From positions 6,101,501-6,165,500 of the forward strand of contig NZ_JACHMH010000001.1 in assembly GCF_014204915.1 (NCBI RefSeq): 64,000 nucleotides of DNA, written 5' to 3'. The notes under the pieces are model-generated. The model saw nothing but the letters and a program-made list of their open reading frames with translations, made no database searches and had not been told where the DNA came from. How positions within the stretch are numbered: the stretch's first letter is position 1; each line of letters opens with the position of its first letter. Below, in pieces: positions 1-9,815 of the stretch. This stretch comes from Crossiella cryophila (GTDB lineage: Bacteria; Actinomycetota; Actinomycetes; Mycobacteriales; Pseudonocardiaceae). The position numbers and the translations under genes were made by a program.

Positions 1-127
1 GGCCGGGCGCATCCCGGCCGGACGGCCCGGCGAACCGGCCGAGATCGCGGCGGCCATCGCCTGGCTGCTGGGCCCGGACTCCTCCTTCACCACCGGTGCG
101 GTGGTCCGGGTGGCGGGCGGCCTCTAG
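1..127 (+). CDS. SDR-family oxidoreductase, C-terminal fragment
   Basis: Only the last 41 codons lie in the window, read from base 2 and ending in TAG at 125-127. The peptide has the usual SDR ending: a segment PAGRPGEPAEIAAAIAWLLG, then SSFTTGAVVRVAGGL, which matches the conserved 'R.G.P.EIA....FL.S..S.Y.TG......DGG' end of classical SDRs. It is therefore probably a short-chain dehydrogenase/reductase. The cofactor motif and the catalytic Tyr-Lys are outside the window, so the substrate cannot be judged. The 3-prime end is 72 bp before the next gene on the same strand. Confidence 0.8.
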   Translation, partial: AGRIPAGRPGEPAEIAAAIAWLLGPDSSFTTGAVVRVAGGL

Positions 128-199
128 CCGGTCAGCGGGCTGTGCCCGCGTTGTGTTCGCGGTAAGCGCGACGTCAGAACTGCCGCCTACGCTGCCGCC

Positions 200-550
200 A
201 TGACCTACCTGAGCAGCGCGAACGCCGCCGAGCGCACGCTGACGCTCGCCGCGGGCCCGGAACGGCCGAAGCTGACCTACCACACCGATGGTGACCGCCT
301 GGTCGTCTTCGCTGCCGTCGGTGGGGCGCCACAGCACCCCAACTGGTTCCACGAGGTCCTCACCCACCCGGAGGTCACCGTCGAACTCGACGGCGAGACC
401 TTCCCCGCCGTCGCCGCGGTCACCACCGGCCCCGAGCGGTACCGGATCTGGTCCACCGCGGTCCGCCGCACCCCCGCCCTGGCGGAGTACCAGGTCAGGG
501 CCGGGGCGCGGACGATCCCAGTGATCACGTTGCGCCGCCGGGAAGTCTGA
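200..550 (+). CDS. DDN-like (F420-type) nitroreductase-family protein, short N-terminus
   Basis: 116 residues. The core TDGDRLVVFAAVGGAPQHPNWFHEVLTHPEV is the signature of the deazaflavin-dependent nitroreductase (DDN/Rv3547-like) split-barrel family, which usually uses F420 or a related flavin. Members normally carry about 30 extra N-terminal residues including a GR.SG..R..PL phosphate-binding stretch. Here that stretch is replaced by AAERTLTLAAGPERPKLTYH, so cofactor binding may be altered or lost. The ATG at 200 is the only sensible start, because the previous gene stops at 127. The gene ends 37 bp before the EndoQ-helicase fusion and may be co-transcribed with it. The family call is firm; the reaction is unknown. 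Confidence 0.75.
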   Translation: MTYLSSANAAERTLTLAAGPERPKLTYHTDGDRLVVFAAVGGAPQHPNWFHEVLTHPEVTVELDGETFPAVAAVTTGPERYRIWSTAVRRTPALAEYQVRAGARTIPVITLRRREV

Positions 551-587
551 AGACGAGGGTGTCGGTGCGGGCTGGCAAGATCGCCGT

Positions 588-3748
<3,161 letters not shown>

Positions 3749-3752
<4 letters not shown>

Positions 3753-4123
3753 TCGGCCGGGTGGCGGCTGATCAGCACGATCACCACGATGGCCAGCCCG
3801 ATGGCGAGCACGCCCTGGTAGAAGCCGGTGAAGGCGGTGATCGCCGCGGTGACCATGCCGATGACCTGCATGGTCACCGCCAGCGGCCGCGCCCAGTCCG
3901 GGCCGGCCAGCAGGCGGAGTGCGGCCAGGAACAGCAGCACCGCGATCGCCGGGTTGGCCACGATGACCACCCAGGCGAACCCGGAGACGTGCTGGCCGTG
4001 GTCCAGGCGGGTGGAGATGGTCAGCAGCTGCACCACCCAGACGCCCAGCGTGGCCACCGCCTGGGCGAACATGATCACCCTGGCCACGGTCAGCCCCCGT
4101 GGTGTGCCCACCGCTGTGTCCAT
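3749..4123 (-). CDS. Small four-helix membrane protein, function unknown
   Basis: 124 residues with four predicted hydrophobic helices, at about 14-37, 49-74, 78-101 and 102-118. They are separated by short polar loops, and the tail is a short ISRHPAD. No catalytic motif or named family is recognised. The gene converges on the EndoQ-helicase gene, and the two stops share the bases CTAG (3749-3752). The start is ATG at 4121-4123, preceded by the strong site GAGGGGAGGGG. That leader is a mirror image of the one for the divergent lipoprotein gene, which suggests the two are expressed together. Confidence 0.75.
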
Positions 4124-4194
4124 CGGGACCCCTCCCCTCGCACCGTGGTTAACGTCGGCACGGTAACCACCGGCGAGGGGGAGGGGTCCCGATG
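4121..4194. promoter_or_regulatory. Mirror-image divergent leader spanning both start codons
   Basis: The whole 74-bp interval from the minus-strand ATG (4121-4123) to the plus-strand ATG (4192-4194) is an inverted repeat. The left side begins CATCGGGACCCCTCCCC and the right side ends GGGGAGGGGTCCCGATG. An inner pair GTGGTTAACGT / ACGGTAACCAC also matches at 10 of 11 positions. One indel separates the arms. Both genes therefore have the same Shine-Dalgarno and upstream sequence, apparently from duplication and inversion or shared regulation. Confidence 0.85.
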
Positions 4195-4467
4195 CGGCGA
4201 GGCTGGATTTCCGCGACCGTGCTCGTGACGACGGTGCTGCTGACCGCCACCGGGTGCGCGGCCGAGCAGCCGACGGTGTGCAGTGGCGGGTTCTGCTCGG
4301 GGCCCGCGTACAGCCCGTCCACCGCCACCCGGATCCAGACCGGCATCGTGCACGTGCTCAGCGCCATCGGCTTCGCCGCGGTGGTGCCCGGCACCGCGGC
4401 CGGGCCCGCCCGCCGGGTCCAGCCACTGCCCACCCGGCCGCTGCGTGGCTGGACCCCGACCGGCTGA
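4192..4467 (+). CDS. Small predicted lipoprotein
   Basis: 91 residues. The N-terminus has Arg-Arg, a hydrophobic stretch (VLVTTVLLTA) and a lipobox-like TATGC, so Cys22 is the probable lipidated residue; the -3 position is Ala rather than Leu, which is slightly atypical. The mature part has two further Cys (VCSGGFC) that may form a disulfide, and a weak hydrophobic stretch around residues 50-66. No family is recognised. The start ATG follows GAGGGGGAGGGG. It is divergent from the small membrane protein and shares its leader sequence, so a joint role in the envelope is plausible but unproven. Confidence 0.6.
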   Translation: MRRGWISATVLVTTVLLTATGCAAEQPTVCSGGFCSGPAYSPSTATRIQTGIVHVLSAIGFAAVVPGTAAGPARRVQPLPTRPLRGWTPTG

Positions 4468-4532
4468 ACCGGGTGATTCCGCCGATGGCGTAACCGATCC
4501 CGGGCCCGCGGCGGTGGATCTACGGTGGCCGC

Positions 4533-5357
4533 ATGCGCAACTCACCGATCACCGGCTGGGCCGCCGGTGTGCCCTACACCGCCCTGCCCCCGGCGACCGA
4601 CGGCCCGGCTCCGCTGATCGTCACCTGGCACATGCTGGACGCGCCACGCTCGGACGCCGCCTTCGCCGCCGCGTTGCCGATGGAGGAGCTGCCTGCCTGG
4701 CGGGTGCACCTGGGCATGCCGATGTGCGGCCTGCGAATGGTCGACGGCAGCATGGACGCCGGACTGGCGCTGGTACAGCAGGACCCGCTGATGTCCTTCC
4801 TGCACCCCTTCGTCGCGCAGGCCACCGAGGAGTTCCCGGCCGCCCTGGCCGCGCTCCGGGAGCAACTCCCGGTGGATGACGGTCCGATCGGGGTGCTCGG
4901 CGGCTCGCTGGGCGGGGCGGTCGCGCTGCGGGTGCTGGCCGACACCCAGACCCCGGTCTTCGCCGCGGCCGTGGTGAACGCCGCGATCCGGATGCGCTCG
5001 GTCGTGGACCTCTTCCCCGGCGACTACCCCTACGACGAGCAGTCCGCCAAGGCCGTCGACAGCCTGGACTTCCTGCCGCGCGCCGAGGTCCTGGCGCGCC
5101 GGGCGCCGCTGCTGGTGGTCAGCGGCGAACTGGACCACCCGGCACTGCGGGCGGACGCGCTCGCCCTGGTCGAGGCGGCCGGGGACCGGGCCGAACTACT
5201 CTCCATCCCCGGGCTGGCGCATCCACTGGCCGAGGAACCCGGCATCGAACCCGCACCCCAGTCGCCGACGGCCCGCGCGGTCGACCTCGGCCTGACCAGG
5301 TGGTTCCGCCGCTACCTCGCAGCGGTCAGCGCCGGGACCTCGATCGCGCCCAGGTAG
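4533..5357 (+). CDS. Alpha/beta hydrolase
   Basis: 274 residues, alpha/beta-hydrolase fold of the dienelactone-hydrolase/prolyl-oligopeptidase type. The nucleophile elbow is GGSLGG (Ser near residue 124). The acid is probably the Asp in SGELDHP (near 199) and the His is in GLAHPL (near 229), so the triad is complete. There is no signal peptide, so it is likely cytoplasmic. The substrate is unknown. The 3-prime end overlaps the convergent FAD monooxygenase gene by 46 bp, so the last 15 codons are read on both strands. Confidence 0.8.
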   Translation: MRNSPITGWAAGVPYTALPPATDGPAPLIVTWHMLDAPRSDAAFAAALPMEELPAWRVHLGMPMCGLRMVDGSMDAGLALVQQDPLMSFLHPFVAQATEEFPAALAALREQLPVDDGPIGVLGGSLGGAVALRVLADTQTPVFAAAVVNAAIRMRSVVDLFPGDYPYDEQSAKAVDSLDFLPRAEVLARRAPLLVVSGELDHPALRADALALVEAAGDRAELLSIPGLAHPLAEEPGIEPAPQSPTARAVDLGLTRWFRRYLAAVSAGTSIAPR

Positions 5358-6694
5358 CCGTCCGGGCGGACCAGCACGGTCGAACCCACGGGCACGCCGT
5401 AGACCGCGCGCACCGACTCCTCGGTGATCACGAAGCTCCGCTCGCCAGGGCTGTCCGTGCCAGGCCGGGATCCGCCGAAGATCAGCCGGGTCTGGTGCGG
5501 CCCCTGGAACAGCTCGAACAACCGGCCGCCCCCGGCCAGCCGGGCATCCGGCGCGCGGTCCCCGGCCGCCAGCCCGCTCGCCGTCTCCACTCCGGCCGGG
5601 GCGAGCGGGCCGCCGCGGTAGCTGATGTCGAGCTGGTGGGTTTCCCGGCCACGCCGCAGACCCTCGGTGGCATCGCGCTGGAGCAGCCGGGAACTCAGGC
5701 CCAGCACCGCCGCGGCCACCGGCAGCCGCTCCCGCTCGTAGCTGTCCAGGAGTTCCTCGGTGCCGGCGGCCAGTTTCCAGCCGAGGTTGTAGGCGTCCTG
5801 CACGCCGGTGTTGAGGCCCTGGCCACCCGCGGGGGAGTGCACGTGCGCGGCGTCCCCGGCCAGGAACACCCGCCCGACCCGGTATCGGTCGACCATGCGC
5901 ACATTGGCCCGGTACAGCGAGAGCCAGACGAGTTCGGTCAGCCGCAGCTCCTCGCGGCCGGTGGTGGCGGTGACCAGGTCCTGGAGTTCGGCCAGGGTGG
6001 GCAGTTCGGCGCCGTCGGCCGGAGGTGGGGCGTAGAGCTGGAAGGTGTCGGTGCCGGGCAGCGGACACAGCGCCAGCGCCCCGGACTCGCCCGGCCAGGC
6101 GTGCCAGAACTCGCGGTCCAGCCCGGTCAGCCGGACATCGCCGACCAGCATCCGCTGGGTCTCCAGGGTCTCGCCGAGGAAGTCCACACCCAGGGTCTTG
6201 CGCACGAAGCTGCGCCCGCCGTCCGCGCCGATGAGGTAGGCCGCGCGCATCGAGCGGCCGCCCACGGTCGCGGTGACCCCCTCGGCGTCCTGGGTGAAGC
6301 CGGTCAGCGGGGTGCCGAACTCCACCCGGCCGCCCAGTTCGGCCAGCCGGTCGCGCAGCAACTGCTCGGTGCGCCACTGCGGGCTCATCAGGATGTTCGG
6401 GTAGGGCACCTGCTCGGTGGGTTCGCGCAGCTCGTCGATGCGCTGGTCGCCGAGCACCTCGCGGCCGCGGTAGGCGCGGATGAGCGGGTACTGGCCGCCG
6501 TGGGCCAGCAGCGCGTCCAGCACGCCGAGGTCCTCGAAGACCTCCTGGGTGCGCGGCTGGACGCCCTTGCCGCGGGCGCCGGGGAAGGGTTCGGTCCTGG
6601 CCTCGACCAGGCGGAACGGCATCCCGCGGCGGGCCAGGTCCACGGCAAGGGTCAGGCCGGTCGCGCCGGCGCCCACGATGAGGACGGGGTCCAT
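5312..6694 (-). CDS. FAD-dependent aromatic monooxygenase
   Basis: 460 residues of the PheA/TfdB-type flavoprotein hydroxylases. The N-terminal Rossmann motif is VLIVGAGATGLTLA followed by LVEAR. The second FAD motif GRVFLAGDAAHVHSPAGGQG lies around residues 270-290, followed by NTGVQDAYNLGWKLA. The C-terminal domain is short. Such enzymes hydroxylate phenols, polyketides or drugs with NAD(P)H and O2. The ATG at 6694 is preceded by AAGGAG, and that site overlaps the outer arm of the operator between this gene and the divergent TetR gene. This strongly suggests direct repression, probably relieved by the substrate. Substrate unknown. Confidence 0.87.
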   Translation of the reverse strand: MDPVLIVGAGATGLTLAVDLARRGMPFRLVEARTEPFPGARGKGVQPRTQEVFEDLGVLDALLAHGGQYPLIRAYRGREVLGDQRIDELREPTEQVPYPNILMSPQWRTEQLLRDRLAELGGRVEFGTPLTGFTQDAEGVTATVGGRSMRAAYLIGADGGRSFVRKTLGVDFLGETLETQRMLVGDVRLTGLDREFWHAWPGESGALALCPLPGTDTFQLYAPPPADGAELPTLAELQDLVTATTGREELRLTELVWLSLYRANVRMVDRYRVGRVFLAGDAAHVHSPAGGQGLNTGVQDAYNLGWKLAAGTEELLDSYERERLPVAAAVLGLSSRLLQRDATEGLRRGRETHQLDISYRGGPLAPAGVETASGLAAGDRAPDARLAGGGRLFELFQGPHQTRLIFGGSRPGTDSPGERSFVITEESVRAVYGVPVGSTVLVRPDGYLGAIEVPALTAAR

Positions 6695-6701
6695 GACAAC
6701 T

Positions 6702-6751
6702 CCTTAACGACGTTAAATTTAACGTCGTTAAGGTTGCTTGAACGGCGTTAA
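6702..6751. promoter_or_regulatory. TetR operator array: three TTAACGNCGTTAA-like units
   Basis: Bases 6702-6733 form a perfect 32-bp palindrome that is itself two 13-bp palindromes of the form TTAACGNCGTTAA (6704-6716 and 6719-6731; centre-to-centre 15 bp). A third, weaker unit AACGGCGTTAA sits at 6741-6751. The first unit overlaps the Shine-Dalgarno of the FAD monooxygenase gene. The third ends 10 bp before the TetR ATG. The placement suggests the TetR protein represses both genes. Confidence 0.88.
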
Positions 6752-6761
6752 GCTGTCAAGC

Positions 6762-7379
6762 ATGGCTCTGGATCGCGAGACTGTGGTGCGCACCGCACTC
6801 GAGGTGCTCGACGAGGTCGGCCTGGACGCGCTGACCCTGCGCCGCATCGCCACCAGCCTGGAGGTCCAGGCCCCCGCGCTGTACTGGCACTTCAAGAACA
6901 AGCAGGAACTCGTCGACGAGATGGCCACCCAGGTGCTGCGCGCCGCGCACGAACCCCCCGAGGAGGGCCTGGACTGGCGGGAGATCGCCCGCCGCTCCGG
7001 GGTCGGCCTGCGGCGCGCGCTGCTGGCCCACCGCGACGGCGCGCGCATGGTCGCGGGCACCCACCTGACCGACACCAGCGCCTACGACTCGATGGAACGA
7101 GCGCTGTCGACCTTCACCAAAGCCGGGTTCAGCCTGTCGGCGGCGATCTCCGGGCTGACCACGATCTACCACTTCACCGTGGGCTTCGTGATCGAGGAAC
7201 AGGCCGTGCACCCCACCCCGGCCGAACGCGATCCGCGCTATGACTTCGCCGCCCGCGCCGCCCGGATGGACACCGCCGCGACCCCACTGGCGGTGGCCGC
7301 GGGCAAGGAGCTGTTCAGCGACTTCGACCGCCGCTACCGGCAGGGCCTGGAACTCATCGTGCGCGGCCTGGCCGGCTGA
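6762..7379 (+). CDS. TetR-family repressor (tetracycline-repressor-like C-domain)
   Basis: 205 residues from ATG 6762. The N-terminal helix-turn-helix is typical: VVRTALEVLDEVGLDALTLR, RIATSLEVQAPALYWHFKNK, then QELVDEM. The C-terminal part resembles the TetR_C ligand-binding domain of tetracycline repressors, with aromatic and Glu residues in the TIYHFTVGFVIEEQ helix. An upstream TTG at 6738 lies inside the operator and is a worse start. It is divergent from the FAD monooxygenase and very probably controls it and itself through the palindromic array. The inducer is unknown, but an aromatic substrate of the monooxygenase is the obvious guess. Confidence 0.88.
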   Translation: MALDRETVVRTALEVLDEVGLDALTLRRIATSLEVQAPALYWHFKNKQELVDEMATQVLRAAHEPPEEGLDWREIARRSGVGLRRALLAHRDGARMVAGTHLTDTSAYDSMERALSTFTKAGFSLSAAISGLTTIYHFTVGFVIEEQAVHPTPAERDPRYDFAARAARMDTAATPLAVAAGKELFSDFDRRYRQGLELIVRGLAG

Positions 7380-7436
7380 CCACCCCAGCCGTGGTGCCAC
7401 AGCCGTGGCAGTGTGCGTGACTCAGTGGCCGGGAAA

Positions 7437-7817
7437 TCAGTGGCCCAGCAGGCAGAACGGGTGCCCGGCCGGATCGGCGTAGACCTGCCAGCCCCGGCCC
7501 AGCGCACTGTCCAGCAAGGTCGCCCCCAGCTCCAGCACCCGCTCGTGCGCGGCGGAGAGGTCGGCGACGTCGATGTCCAGGTGTGCCAGCTGCGGCCGCT
7601 GCGAGTCACCCCAGACCGGCCGCCGGTGCCCTGGCTGACGCTGGAAACAGAGCACCCGGCCATCAGGCAGGTGCAGCGTGGACCAGTCGGCGTTGACCGC
7701 CCAGCGCCGATCGGGCCGGTTGACCTCCCCGCCCAGCAGCTCCTGGTAGAAGGCGGCCAGCCGGCGCGGGGCCGGGCAGTGGAGGACGAGGCACTGGAGC
7801 ACACCCAAGGGACGCAC
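7437..7817 (-). CDS. VOC-superfamily (glyoxalase/bleomycin-resistance-like) protein
   Basis: 126 residues from a probable GTG at 7815-7817 (an alternative GTG lies at 7800-7802). Typical VOC features are seen: an opening strand VLQCLVLHCPAPRRLAAFYQ, a middle LAHLDIDVADLSAAHERVLELGA, and the ending GWQVYADPAGHPFCLL. The metal-ligand positions (His in LVLHC and LAHLDI; a final Glu is not clear) are incomplete, so this may be a binding protein rather than an enzyme. It is divergent from the HhH-GPD gene with only 30 bp between the starts. The family is sure; the function is not. Confidence 0.78.
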   Translation of the reverse strand: MRPLGVLQCLVLHCPAPRRLAAFYQELLGGEVNRPDRRWAVNADWSTLHLPDGRVLCFQRQPGHRRPVWGDSQRPQLAHLDIDVADLSAAHERVLELGATLLDSALGRGWQVYADPAGHPFCLLGH

Positions 7818-7847
7818 CCGCCGGAGGCTACTGCCATCCTTGTCGCC

Positions 7848-8420
7848 ATGACTCGCACGCTGTGCCTGGCCCAGGACCCGGCCGCGGACGCCCTGCTCAC
7901 CGAGAGCCACCTGGCGCTGCTCTTCGGCATGCTGCTGGACCAGCAGATCCCGATGGAGAAGGCGTTCAAGGGCCCCAGGGTGCTCGCCGACCGGCTCGGC
8001 GAGCTGGACGTCCGGCAGATCGCCGAACTCGACCCCGAGGCATTCGCCGCGGTGATGTCCCAGGTCCCCGCGGTGCACCGCTTCCCGGGCTCGATGGGCA
8101 AGCGCCTGCAGGACCTGGCCCGTTTCCTGGTCGAGCACTACGACGGCCAGGTCGACCGCCTGTGGACCGAGGGCGAGCCGGACGGCAAGGAAGTCCTCAA
8201 GCGGCTCAAGGCGCTGCCCGGCTTCGGCGACCAGAAGGCCCGGATCTTCCTGGCCCTGCTGGGCAAACAGCGCGGCGTGACCCCGCGAGGCTGGCGGGCG
8301 GCCGCGGGCGCCTACGGCGAGGACGGCTCACGGCGCAGCGTGGCCGATGTGGTGGACACCATGACCCTGACCGAGGTCCGCGAGTTCAAGAAGGCGGCCA
8401 AAGCCGCGGCCAAGGCTTAA
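7848..8420 (+). CDS. HhH-GPD-type base-excision-repair-like protein
   Basis: 190 residues from ATG 7848. It matches the short actinobacterial HhH-GPD family (TIGR03252-like): ESHLALLFGMLLDQQIPMEKAF, then a helix-hairpin-helix near residues 120-140 (LKALPGFGDQKARIFLALLG). The end is Lys/Ala-rich (REFKKAAKAAAKA). Canonical DNA glycosylases have a catalytic Asp soon after the HhH; here the region GVTPRGWRAAAG has none in the usual place, so glycosylase activity is doubtful. It probably binds DNA. It stops 52 bp before the epoxide hydrolase gene on the same strand. Confidence 0.8.
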   Translation: MTRTLCLAQDPAADALLTESHLALLFGMLLDQQIPMEKAFKGPRVLADRLGELDVRQIAELDPEAFAAVMSQVPAVHRFPGSMGKRLQDLARFLVEHYDGQVDRLWTEGEPDGKEVLKRLKALPGFGDQKARIFLALLGKQRGVTPRGWRAAAGAYGEDGSRRSVADVVDTMTLTEVREFKKAAKAAAKA

Positions 8421-8472
8421 CCGCTGGCTGAAGAGGACCGAAGTTGTCCTCTTCGGTGGATAGCGTGGGGTC

Positions 8473-9618
8473 ATGAGCGAGATCGACCCCTTCCGCATCG
8501 ACATCCCGCAGTCCCAGCTCGACGATCTGCACGCGCGGCTGGACCTGACCCGCTGGCCGGACGAGCTGCCCGGCACGGGCTGGGACTACGGGGTCCCGCT
8601 CGACTACCTGCGCGAGCTGACCGAGTACTGGCGACACGGTTACGACTGGCGGGTGCACGAGCAGCGGCTCAACTCCTTCCCCCAGTTCACCACCGAGATC
8701 GACGGCCAGCACCTGCACTTCCTGCACATCCGCTCCCTGGAGCCGGACGCGGTGCCGTTGATCATGACCCACGGCTGGCCCGGTTCGATCGTGGAGTTCC
8801 TCGACGTGATCGGCCCGCTGACCGACCCGAGCGGCCACGGCGCGCCCGAGGGCAGCCCCGCCTTCCACCTGGTGCTGCCCTCCATCCCCGGCTACGGCTT
8901 CTCCGGCCCCACCCGCGAGACCGGCTGGAACGTCAACCGGATCGCCACCGCCTTCGCCGAGCTGATGCGCCGCCTGGGCTATGACCGCTACGGCGTGCAG
9001 GGCGGGGACTGGGGCTCGGCGATCAGCCAGGCCATCGCCATCGCCGACCCCGCGCACGTGCACGCGGTGCACCTGAACATGCTCATCACCCGCCCCGATC
9101 CCGAGGTCACCGACCTGACCGAGGAGGAGCTGGCCAAGCTGGCCACGCTCAACCGCTACCAGGACGAGCTGTCCGGGTACATGAAGATCCAGTCCACCCG
9201 GCCGCAGACCCTCTCCTACGGCCTCACCGACTCCCCGGTGGGCCAGCTGGCCTGGATCGCGGAGAAGTTCAAGGAGTGGACCGACTCCAAGTCGGTGCCC
9301 GAGGACGCGGTGGATCGCGATCACCTGCTGACCAACGTGATGCTGTACTGGCTCACCGGCACCGCGGGCTCCTCGGCCCGGCTGTACTACGAGTCCGCGC
9401 GCAGCTGGGGCAGCCAGCCCCCGCTCACCCAGCCGCTGGCCGTGGCGGTCTTCCCGCACGATCTGACCCAGCCGGTCCGGCGCCTGGCCCAGAAGCAGTT
9501 CCCCACCCTGACCCGGTGGACGGAAATGCCGCGTGGCGGGCACTTCGCGGCCATGGAGGAACCCGACCTGTTCGTGTCGGATGTGCGGAACTTCTTCCGC
9601 GACCAGCTCCCGATGTGA
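8473..9618 (+). CDS. Epoxide hydrolase (EHN-domain family)
   Basis: 381 residues. The N-terminal EHN domain (PFRIDIPQSQLDDLHARLDL, TRWPDELPG) is followed by an alpha/beta-hydrolase core. The oxyanion motif is HGWPGS and the nucleophile Asp is in QGGDWGS (near residue 180). The catalytic His is probably in MPRGGHFAAMEEPDL near the C-terminus, which is the normal place. A lid Tyr (YESARS) is also present. It opens epoxides to diols in the cytoplasm. The ATG at 8473 is the natural start. A strong hairpin ends the transcript 12 bp downstream. Confidence 0.9.
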   Translation: MSEIDPFRIDIPQSQLDDLHARLDLTRWPDELPGTGWDYGVPLDYLRELTEYWRHGYDWRVHEQRLNSFPQFTTEIDGQHLHFLHIRSLEPDAVPLIMTHGWPGSIVEFLDVIGPLTDPSGHGAPEGSPAFHLVLPSIPGYGFSGPTRETGWNVNRIATAFAELMRRLGYDRYGVQGGDWGSAISQAIAIADPAHVHAVHLNMLITRPDPEVTDLTEEELAKLATLNRYQDELSGYMKIQSTRPQTLSYGLTDSPVGQLAWIAEKFKEWTDSKSVPEDAVDRDHLLTNVMLYWLTGTAGSSARLYYESARSWGSQPPLTQPLAVAVFPHDLTQPVRRLAQKQFPTLTRWTEMPRGGHFAAMEEPDLFVSDVRNFFRDQLPM

Positions 9619-9630
9619 TCAAGTAAGCCT

Positions 9631-9671
9631 CTACGGGGCCGGTCCCGGCACCCACGGGACCGGCCCCGTAG
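9631..9671 (+). terminator. Hairpin terminator after epoxide hydrolase
   Basis: Perfect 17-bp stem, CTACGGGGCCGGTCCCG (9631-9647) and its complement (9655-9671), with a 7-nt loop. It begins 12 bp after the TGA of the epoxide hydrolase gene. No T-run follows, as is usual in high-GC actinomycetes. Confidence 0.85.
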
Positions 9672-9815
9672 ATCCCGCTTTCCCCAGCTCCGCCCCGGTA
9701 TCCCGAATCGCCCAGGGAAACGGAATACGGCATCTCCTCGCCGCGGCGCCCTCCCGATGGGAAAACTCGGAGGATGCGCGCCTTCGCGCCAAGGGATGAC
9801 CAAGGGGAGATCACC

